Shown in pieces: positions 11,956 through 21,600 of a stretch of DNA of 26,195 nt. The stretch's first letter is position 1. Each line of letters opens with the position of its first letter. This DNA is from Hemicentrotus pulcherrimus (lineage: Eukaryota > Echinodermata > Echinoidea > Camarodonta > Strongylocentrotidae). The notes below the pieces were generated by a model, which was given only the letters and a program-made list of their open reading frames with translations, ran no database searches and was not told the DNA's origin. The DNA is taken from assembly GCA_003118195.1 (NCBI GenBank), contig BEXV01000230.1:182565-208759 (forward strand), given 5' to 3'. A program made the translations under genes and the position numbers.

Positions 11956-12778
11956 ATATATACACCTCTCACACACATGCCATATATCTGTTTCACTTGC
12001 ATCATCCTAACCTAGATAATCAGCAGTCATATAACAGCCTAAATACATGAGGTGTAAGGATGTATAGTCTAATAAGAGCCAGAGTGGTGTTGACTCCTAT
12101 CTTTCAGAGTTATAAACCTTCCCGCTCTCACAATGTGAAATCAACATTTCATCATCAGTTTACAAGATTATATCATTGGCAAACATGTATCCTAAAGCAA
12201 AGCTTTGAAGTTAAGGAAGTTAATGAATGTTGATAGTGATAAAACAAAGCATCCATAAACACTAGTAGACGATCCATTCAAGAAGAGTGATCTGGGCCAT
12301 TTGTGTTATTCAACTTATAATTGTTCGTCTGTCATCATCGCTGAAGCCCTGGTGATAAACCTGATGAACCTAGGCCATGCTGTATATAATAAATGTATAC
12401 ATAATCAGCAACAATGCATCAAAAATATCTCACATTATACATAATCATCAACATATCTGAAGTCTCACAATGTTCAATAGAAAAAAAATAAAAAGCACAA
12501 TACTGTTTTAATATGGTAGTATTTAAAGGTCTTGAGTCCTGCGTAAGTTCTGGCCTGGATCCAGATGAAAAATAAATTTAGTATTGAGAAATTTTGTGTA
12601 TTGCAGTCAGTCACATGCATGTAACTTTTGCAACACAATTATTTGTTGACCTTTTGCTGACACCCTCCTATCATGACATAGGTCTAATTGTGCCTGAAGG
12701 CTGATAAAGATTGGGGAAGTGGTAAACAAGGTGGATGTGTGTGAACCCAATACATACATACATCATCAGAAGTAGCTA

Positions 12779-13500
12779 TGGATGCCAAACCAATATCTGA
12801 TGTAAATTATCATTCCCTGACCCTGTTGTGAAACAGATCAGAGAACCAGGGCATGCACTTGTGCGTCCAATACAACCATAGACTACATCATCAGGACCAA
12901 TGGATGCCTCTCATTGTCTGATGCACAGAGACACCTCTGGTCTAGTGGTGAACCAGATAGAACCAGGCCATGCATCAGCAGTACCAATAGATGCTTCCAA
13001 TGGATGCCTCTCAATGTCTGATACTCAGAGACCCCCCTGGTCTAGTGGTGAACCAGATACAACCAGGGCATGCATCAGCAGTACCAATAGATGCTTTTAT
13101 GGATGCCTCTCAATGTCTGATACTCAGAGACACCCCTGGTCTAGTGGTGAACCAGATAGAACCAGGGCATGTATGAGCAGTACCAATAGATGATTTTATG
13201 GATGCCTCTCAATGTCTGATGCTCAGAGACCCCCCTGGTCTAGTGGTGAACCAGATAGAACCAGGGCATGCATCAGCAGTACCAATAGATGCTTCCAATG
13301 GATGCATCTCAATGTCTGATGCTCAGAGACACCTCTGGTCTAGTGGTGAACCAGATAAAACTGGGGGGGGGGTACATCAGTAGCACCAATGGATGCCTCC
13401 TGATATCTGATGTACAGAGACACCCCCTGGATAGAAGTTAGAACCAGGGCATCCATGTGTGTGTGTGTGTACCCAATACAACCATACATCATCATCAGAC
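12779..13500. repeat. Minisatellite, unit about 100 bp
   Basis: The segment TGGATGCCTCTCAATGTCTG recurs at 12901, 13001, 13100, 13199 and (one base changed) 13299, a period of 99 to 100 bp. A diverged unit follows at 13390, and an older unit lies upstream at about 12779. Each unit also holds GGTCTAGTGGTGAACCAGAT and CATCAGCAGTACCAATAGAT. Because the period is not a multiple of three, open frames that run through the array shift reading from unit to unit and are not a real repeat protein. Units at the centre are most alike and edge units most diverged, as expected for unequal exchange. Confidence 0.85.
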
Positions 13501-13670
13501 ACAACCAAACATCAACATGGTCTCAGGTATCTAACCTTGGAATCCCTGGTATTCACTGTGTCATTGTTGCCCTCCCAGCCAACCTCCCAGAACCCAACAC
13601 TAATTGATATGTAAGAAAAGACGACAGCAGCTATGCGCTCCATGAGGTAATGACCTCCGTACTGGGGACT

Positions 13671-13760
13671 GTCACATGATCTGACGGTGTCACATGATCT
13701 AAATACCCCATCAATTCTGCTTGGCTGGTCGGCTTTCAAGGTGCGTCACGTCACATCACT
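13671..13760. promoter_or_regulatory. Paired E-box repeat and CRE-like words
   Basis: GTCACATGATCT occurs at 13671-13682 and again at 13689-13700, 18 bp apart. Its core TCACATGA resembles the MITF/TFE-type E-box. About 40 bp further on, GTGCGTCACGTCACATCAC contains CRE-like CGTCA words. The spacing of about two helical turns could allow side-by-side binding. It may equally be a small tandem duplication without function. Confidence 0.2.
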
Positions 13761-13869
13761 CTGGCATGCCAATGAGATAACATGATGAGCAGCGGTGATA
13801 CCGAGCGCTAGTCTTCTGTCAGTCACCTACATGTAGTACGATACCCCAGGTATAAACATGTATGATTGA

Positions 13870-15840
13870 ACGATGCAATTCAATTATGACACCATTGATA
13901 AACAGATTTCTTGCAACTACTGTATCCTTTCATATCTACAGTATAACTTTGACTTGACTACAATTTTGTTCAAATTTTTGTTGGTGTTTCCTTGGATTCA
14001 TCCAATACTGGAAACAAAAAATGAAATCATTTCAAGAACCAATTTTCTTTTCTTAAAAGAGGCATATATCAAAGGCAAAAATGAATTCTTAAAAATCACC
14101 AAAACCAATCATGTGGCCCTTTTTTATGATTCCTAGTAGTACCTATATCAACATTCACCATTCAAGTCTGTTTACAGTAATACATACTGTATGTACATGT
14201 GCATCAGTTGTATTCAATTTATTTCAAAGTCTTAAATATAGCTACATGAAACTATACAACTAAATCATTAAAAAAGACAAATGTTCAAAAAGTGCACCAT
14301 CTAACCGTGACCTCTTACATTTGGCATTACTTTTCTCACTACAACATACATGTACACATGCATGAATTTAGATAGGGTACCTATTCACCCAAACCAATCA
14401 ATTGAAAATCGATGAATAGAAAATAAATGACATTGGTACAAAAGATCTAAATACATACATGTACAAATATACAGTAGGCTTACGGAATAAGCATCATAGT
14501 TTCTTAGTGTCTCTCTTTTTCCTTAGGATGTTCTTTTTTCTTTTCTTTTTTTGTATGGTAAAAATGAATCATCATACAACACTATCTTTGTAACACTGTT
14601 TTGTACATTTATATCATATGCCACAGTTTCTTTGCTCCTGTGACTGCATGTATCAGCAACCTGAAGGAACAGAATACCTCTTTAACAGGAGAATTATCAG
14701 CGGAAGCAACATCCTATATTTCTTGCAGTTTACTCATTCTTTTATTTTTTTTTCTTCCAATCCACTTTATCTTCATGGAATACTTAACATACTGTGACTC
14801 TCCATGTATACCTTAACATTAATAGCATGAATGATTTTCACAAGGAGAAAATAAAAGGTTGGTAGAAATTATCCCACATGCCTCATCCTCGGTATCTCTG
14901 TTTCTCTATTTTTTGTTTTGCCTTCAGAACTAGATCCATATCAATCAGCTTAGCATGCATCAATCATCCAGAGATAAATTGGAAACACAATATCAACACA
15001 AGAAGAGGCCAGGACAAAACTTTTCTGAGGTACCAAAAGCATCGTCAACACCAAATTGCCTAGAGAAAAAACTGACTCTGATAACCAAACCAATAAACAT
15101 GTTGGAGAAACAAAGAGAGGGAGAGAGAGAGAGAGGAAGGAAAATGCCCGCTTTCACTCACTACTCGGCATTAATGTACAGGTTTCAGTTTCATACCCTA
15201 GGCGATGTGACTCGAGATTGACGACGATCACGAAATCAAGATATCCACCAAGTCGGGTGGGGAAAAAAAGACGCTGGAAATGGATCGATATCAGAAATGG
15301 TATTCTATCTGTCACATTCAATATATACATTTTTCCTGGTGCAGACATGCAGAATGCTATTTGAGGACATTGCCTTTCGATTTGCGGGGAAAGGAAAGCC
15401 TGTTTCAGAAACATTAGCTGTTTATTAAAGTCCGTAACCTGATTTGGGGGAGCTTGACGTGCTAAAATGCTGAAATATATTCAATAACAAATATCATGAT
15501 ATACAAAGCGCTGGAATGAATACTCTTTTTCTACTAATGGTCAAACTGAAAGCCGGATAGAGTGTTGGCAACTGAGGTCCTAATCACAAGAGTATACCTT
15601 AACGGTTGCTAACTTGGGCAGAGAAATTACAATCAGAAGAAATTCAACCTGCCTTTTAAGGAATCGACTTGATAGGACAGAGGGGTTTGGTAACATACTT
15701 AAGTTTAATCTATTGGACTCTGAATAACAGACTGTCCATCTGCTCCACAAACTCTAGAGATATCATTTACTTCTAAAATACAATAACTTTGTACTTGTAA
15801 ATATTTAAAGTCTTAAGTCAGGCAAAGAAAAAGATGGATG
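13870..15840. other. Non-coding stretch with TACATG-rich words
   Basis: AT-rich, with many ACATGTA/TACATG words between 14160 and 14490 and a short GAGAGA run near 15118-15137. No TALPID3 exon or other gene was recognised on either strand. Confidence 0.5.
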
Positions 15841-15848
15841 TTTATCTT

Positions 15849-16242
15849 TTAAGATAAACTCCAGTTCTGGTAAAAAAAAAAGAAAATTAATTCTCACAGA
15901 ATCAAACGAAACTTACACTGAATGTTCAAGATTACAAATAAATGACATGTGCCAAATAATTTTGGAAGAAAATGTAGTACTGGCTGAGTAATGAGCATAG
16001 AACGACAAGGAATCAAGGTAGTACTAGCCCCGACACCACGTGTGTTGTCCCATATATAGCTTTCTGTGTACAGTGCTTGTTACTTTACCAAGACTCGGTC
16101 AAATTTATTATGATTTTGATGACTCCAGAACTTTGCAGTGCACACCAATACTGACATGCTTCATGATCAACTGTTTCTGATCCTTTCCACACCTTTTCTT
16201 TCACAATGCAATTGCATTACCAGTACTAAAGTTTATCTTTAA
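15849..16242. mobile_element. MITE copy 1, TTAA-bounded
   Basis: A 394-bp element, near-identical partner of 22267-22658. It starts TTAAGATAAACTCCAG and ends CTAAAGTTTATCTTTAA. The inner sequence includes shared words such as CAAGACTCGGTCAAATTTAT and CCATATATAGCTTTCTGTG. No transposase ORF is present. Two full-length copies 6 kb apart with the same ends identify it as a mobile repeat rather than chance. Confidence 0.75.
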
Positions 16243-16600
16243 AAAATGGACTCAAAAAGGATAATTGCCAGGGATCTACAAGATTAGGATATCTCTCCTT
16301 TTTTTTTTTAAATGAGACAACCTTAGAAAAAGTATTCACATTAAATCAAATGAAAGTGGAAACTGCTGTATAATATTAAGGGAAAAATGAATAGAATGAT
16401 TATCTGACAAAGAATATCAAATTTCTTTAACTGGAGGCATGTCAAATGATAATGACAACACACTGCCCCTTCTACATTGCTATTATAAAGGTGACATGGG
16501 TTTATATCTCGACTAGAATAGACCACCTCCCAGCTAGAGTACCTACAGTCTTTAGTATTAAGCACCTTCAATTCAAATCAAACAAAAATTGTCAAAAGAT

Positions 16601-16651
16601 CTCTGTCTCTCTCTTTCTTTCCGTTTCTCTTGCTCTCCCTCTTTCCAATCC

Positions 16652-16683
<32 letters not shown>

Positions 16684-16740
16684 ATCTCTCTCTGTCACTC
16701 ACTCCCTCTCTCCATCCTTCTCTCTTTGCCTCTCTATCTC
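16601..16740. repeat. CT-rich microsatellite
   Basis: Imperfect (CT)n with TTTC and CCCT interruptions. The open frame rich in Ser, Leu and Pro across it reflects the repeat. Confidence 0.85.
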
Positions 16741-17261
16741 TTGTCCACTTTTATAAGCATGTGACAAGAGGCAAATTCATAGATTCTGGAAATCTAAGTA
16801 AGCAAACAACACTGGCCAGGCTCGAGTTACCCAAGTGTCCCAAATAGAATCTCCCATTAATTCATGGGAGAGAACGCTGCATTAAGTTTAACCAAGTCCC
16901 TAATCCTATCCCAGAGATTGTCACCCCATCATGAGGGAGCTCTATCCATAATTCATAAGGGTTTCCCAGGTTCTTGGGTTTGCCACCTGTCTCTCTCTCT
17001 AGTCACTGTTTGACTTGGAAACAGTTTTCTGCTTGCTTAGAGAAGAAGGAAATCCCTAACCTCTCATTTCCATAAAACCCTGTGTCTATAAACGAATGTA
17101 ATGCTGGGGGGAAGGGGATACCGCTGTTGAATTTCATTGGAAAGGAGCGACAAGAGGGAGAAGGACAAGGACGAAGAGAGAATATGAAGGAATGATCGAA
17201 AGAGAGGAATCTAGGTGGACGCTGCAAACAAAAAAGGGACTAAGGAATAGGAAAATGTGCA

Positions 17262-17437
17262 GAAAAGACAAAGAGAGAGAGAGAGAGATGGAATGGAAAG
17301 AGGGGAAAGAAGATAGAGAGACAGAAGAAAGAGGGTGAATGTAGGCAAAAATTAGGGGACACGAATGGAGGGATGCAAAGAGAGAGATGGGGTGGGGGGA
17401 ATGTTTGGGGGATGGGGGGAATGTTTGGGGGATGGGA
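17262..17437. repeat. GA tract followed by a duplicated G-rich 20-mer
   Basis: GAGAGAGA repeats from about 17270 give way to two adjacent copies of GATGGGGGGAATGTTTGGGG-like sequence (about 17391-17437). The G runs could in principle form a quadruplex on the plus strand. Confidence 0.7.
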
Positions 17438-17439
17438 AC

Positions 17440-18550
17440 TGATTGGAAGGTGTGGCTAAATCAAAGTGTATTCATACTTTATCTCATTGTGTATTAAGGA
17501 AAATCAAAAGGTATATTTTCTTAATTTCTTTCTTTTTGGGTTTATTTCAAGGTAGGAAAGATGGAATCATCACAAATACATAGTCTTTCTTATGAAAACA
17601 TTAGAACCCAGATCAGTTCATCCAAAGTAAGCATCCATTACATTTGAAATATGGGTGGAAAAGTGGGTAATTCCAAATCAAACCTGTAAAAGATCAGGTT
17701 ATAGACATGATCCTACATGGAAACAAGTCATAAATAGATGAACTCTGTAGGTTTCCATGCTGATTAAGTATTCATGATTGGAAGCTTTCCTCTCTTTCCA
17801 TTCTTTTCATTCCTTTTTTCTTTCCAAGTAAACCCTCTAAATGCCCTATAAGCAGGTCTTTTTGTTGACGAAAGGATATCAACTGCCTTTTCAGTAACGC
17901 TACCACATGGTCTTTATCAGTTTAATTAAATCATAATATTTGTTTTTTTCTTTTTTTTGTTTTTGTTCCTGGAAAGGAGACAATCCCACCGACAGACATC
18001 GTATAGTCTTGACCGGTATTGGAGGGGCCTAGGCTGCTCATGAACATGCAAGCCGAGAAGCCTGTTTAATGCACCAAGCCAGGCTGGCCAGAAAATACAC
18101 ACAAAATGGCCAATGATCTTATGTAGACAGCCTGTCTGGAATCTCCGCAAAATGCAAAAAAAAATTTAACAGCGTAGATTTTATTCCCCTTCTCTTTTCT
18201 GCTTCCATCTAATTTTGTTAATGCAACTTGAATTCGGCGTTAATATTCATAAATTAATGATACAAGCCCATAAAAAGTAAAACAACAACAACAAAAGCAG
18301 CTGTTTGTGAAGTCTGAAATAGGTACAGGAGCTTTTTACAAAGGCAACATTTCACAATCACTGAGGCACAATAACCACACACCAGGGCTCCGCTCTAACA
18401 GGGGTCTAGTAAACAATGGCCTCAAGAAAGCACCCTGGACTCCCATATTGTCAAAGTATATTTACCTGAGGTCTGTTTCACATGGATCCCCTGGAATAAG
18501 TAAGTGCAGAGCCCTGCATACACCATTCACCATACATACACATACTGACA
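17440..18550. other. Stretch downstream of the last supported exon
   Basis: This should be TALPID3 intron or the next exons. A well-bounded 25-nt exon-like segment lies at 18466-18490 (TTATTCCAG acceptor, CTCAG|GTAAAT donor). In the phase left by exon 8 it reads straight into TGA, so it is not included in the gene. Confidence 0.4.
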
Positions 18551-18553
18551 TAC

Positions 18554-18674
18554 CTTGAGTTTGACGAGTTGACATTGAGAGCTGAAGGATGATTGGTCTG
18601 GACTTGTTGCCTGAGATCTCTCGTCCTCTCGTCCTCATCATGACTTGAAAGGATTTCCTCCAGTAGCCCCCTCC
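18554..18674 (-). CDS. TALPID3: TALPID3 coding exon 8 (hidden frame)
   Basis: A 121-nt exon. The frame set by exon 7 gives RGLLEEILSSHDEDERTR and onwards, ending NVNSSNS plus two bases. LLEEILSSHDE resembles the LLEQILNNND segment that follows SPLETPAPRR in vertebrate TALPID3. A different frame is open for longer here, so a longest-ORF reading would mislead. The acceptor is TATTGCATAATCAG and the donor CTCAAG|GTATGT. It is the last exon I can support; the next one should supply one base to finish a codon starting AG. Confidence 0.78.
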
Positions 18675-21600
18675 CTGATTATGCAATATAAAAAAAGTAT
18701 TGCTCTTGTAGTTTATTATTCAAACATGTTCATTGATAATTCATCCTTTATAAAAGCTTTATAATTAATGTTCCTTGTATGTCATATTTCTACAATAAGC
18801 TGTGTAGTCACACTTTCAAGGTTTCCATGAAGCCTTTTGGTAGTCAGGAAAGGAAACAAATGTAGACGATAATAAGCAAAATGATAAAAGCAGGCCACAA
18901 AAAACAGTAAGAGAGAATAAAAGAGAGGAGCACAGAAAGAAGAGGGAGTCAATCCAAGAAGGAGCACTAAACAAATTAAAAGATGACAAGTAAACATTAC
19001 AATACATTCCATAGTGGTGTAATTTACAGATTTTCTACTCTTAAAACCTACTGATACATATTTTAGTTTTGAAAATATGAACATCTGTTTTCAGATTTGT
19101 CTATACAATTATTTCAAATAAAAGTAAGTTTACTAGTAATGTGAGATTCATTGACAATAGCTGTGATCTTTATTTCATCTCCATTGCTTCTTCTTTACTA
19201 TCTTTAGAACTCCTGGAAAGCAATATTTCTTCTTTCTTAACTGCTTGAAAATTAGAATTATATACCCTATAAGGACTGCCCCCAAATCATTAAGTGGTAA
19301 GCTTAGAAACTGTTGCATAGTGTGACAGGAGAGGGCACACTTGCTATCCTGGAATGCTACACATGTATCAGAAATCACAAGAACTTATGAGAAAGTTTAC
19401 CACAACACAAGCTTCAAACCTGTGCCTTGCATAATTTAGTATCAAATATGAAACAATAATGCACACAAAGTGGCAGTAATTATGATAGATTGAGAATTCA
19501 GGGGCACATTGCAAGAAACCATCATACATGTATGTATAAATCATAGGACTTCCTATGGAAACTCTTCAATTTTAATAACTTGATTTACAGTGGGATGTTT
19601 GTAAACTTGGATTTACGATGATTTCTTGCACGTAGCCCTAAGTACCACTTATCTCTTTTCTTAACAAATTTTATATACCATTCAAGTAATCATTTAGTAG
19701 GCCTCTTGTTGCTTTTTTGTTTTGTTTTGGATGTGGTGTTATGGTAATAAGAAAAGTTATCCTGACCAAGCTTACCTAAGTTTGATGATCTAGCCGACCT
19801 GATCTCTTTGGAGTGAGGTCTGGGTGCATGTCTCCTTGGTGCAGGAGTTTCTAGGGGTGAAGTCTGGGTACCATGATGTTCCCTTACACCCCCTTGATGA
19901 ACAGACCTCTGCTGACCACCACTGGACACTTGACCCTGAGGGAGACGATGTACGGTCACTGCTGGGGTGTACCTTACATGTTTCTCAGGAGGCTTCAGAG
20001 GCTCTCTGCTGTCCATCTTGGCAAGGGGAACATTTGTTGTTGGTGACCGTGATGAGGTCTTCGGATCTGTGCCTGACTGTACAACCCGAGGTTTTCCATC
20101 CTCTATCTTCTGGAGGACTTCTATTTCTTGTTTTGGCTGCTTTGCCCTGGTCTGACTGGCCCCAGGTGATGATAGATGGTCTGAGAGGGTATGAGTGCCT
20201 TGATGAGGAGGCATTCCATTGGCTACCTCTATGCCACTGTCTGCATTTCTTTGGGACAAGGCTCTCAATTCCGTCTGGAAAAGAGAGAGGCATAGAGGGT
20301 AAAGAAAATGAGTTTAGCTATTTATCATGTTCAAGAATATTTCTAAACTCACAATAATAGATTTGGAAGGGATGAATTGAGTCAACAGTCACATCACATA
20401 GTTCTTGATGGTAAGTTCTTCCTATACATTAATCATTAATGAAACTAATTATAATTAGTATTAAATAGATGTGTATTGATCTCATTACGTGTCATGAATT
20501 CTTAAAAGTTCCATCTCAAATCTTTTCTCAGATTTGTTCTTATGAAATGGAGCATCGAAGTGAAGGTTTACACTGCATGGAACACTTAAGAAAAAGACCA
20601 TTAAAGAAATCAACACTACATCTTGTATAGACCATTTCTTGATCCTTGTCTTACCTGCATTTCTCGTTGTTGTCTCTGCAATTCTTCAAGCTCACCCAAC
20701 CTGCGCTGTGACATCTCCCCAAAGTCATGTCGGGCATCATAGCCTCCACCACCCCACCCCTGACCCATAGGATATACCCAGGGGGGTGGGGGAGGAGCAC
20801 TATGGCCCACATGCTCTAGGACTGACAGCTTCTCCATGATATGGTTCATCTTGGACTCCAAATCACTTTGGGTCTAAATAAGAGAATGAAGACAAACAGA
20901 AGATTTTTTTTTTTAATGATTTTATTTACTTCATTGTGCCATCTGAAATGCTATCATTAAAACTTAACACTCCTGGCCTGTACCTACAATGCAATGAATA
21001 TTGCTCTAACAAGTGTGTGTTTGATAATTCATTATGAGATTTCAGAGTATACTTTCATGGATTTTTGTCTTTCTTTCAAATCTACCATATTGCGATCACA
21101 AGGGTTTCCAGATGAAATGGCTGTTATCTACAAACTGTTAATAAAGTCTGAATTTAAATTGGACAAACCATTCCAAATGTTGAAAAATAATAAAAGTAGG
21201 AAAATCAGGACATAATTATTTGTCTACAAACTAGCATCTCTATAGTAGATACTTAAAGTGGATTGACTGTTGTAAAGAGCAATGATTTAATCAAACTATA
21301 ATTTGACAAGCCTCATATTTCTAACTTGATTCACAGTATTAAAAATGGGTATGGCAAAGCCATTTCCCACCCCCTCTTAAAATCTCTGAGAGTATTTAAT
21401 TGTTCATCAATTCCAAGCTTGGTTGGATTCTATCTAACCTTGAGGAGGGGCACTGTAGCAGCCACAGCAGCAGCAGCTGCAGCTGTAGCTGTAGCCATGG
21501 TACCCATTTCAGATTGAGCTGTCCTGGTCTCTTCTGGATTCGATGCTGGTGTTCTACCACTCGTTATCATTTTGGGCTGATAATAACGCTTTGTGGGCTT

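Noticed and set aside
11639..12050. Ser/Leu/Pro-rich frames of 105-123 codons
   Set aside because: They are translations of a CT-rich tract and a 20-A run.
12900..13383. Apparent repeat protein (MDASQCL, GLVVNQIEPGH units)
   Set aside because: It is a minisatellite with a 99-100 bp period, so the frame changes each unit and no single protein follows.
13512..13739. 75-codon minus-strand frame as a further TALPID3 exon
   Set aside because: It shows no resemblance to the expected coiled-coil core, and part of it is the duplicated GTCACATGATCT.
17641..17700. Possible terminal TALPID3 exon after TTTTACAG reading FDLELPTFPPIFQM then stop
   Set aside because: The phase fits exon 8 but it is only about 15 codons, has no homology, and a frame fit is expected by chance about one time in three.
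19824..20357. 177-codon open frame on the plus strand
   Set aside because: It lies over TALPID3 exon 7, which has strong splice sites, phase fit and homology on the minus strand; the plus frame crosses both splice sites.
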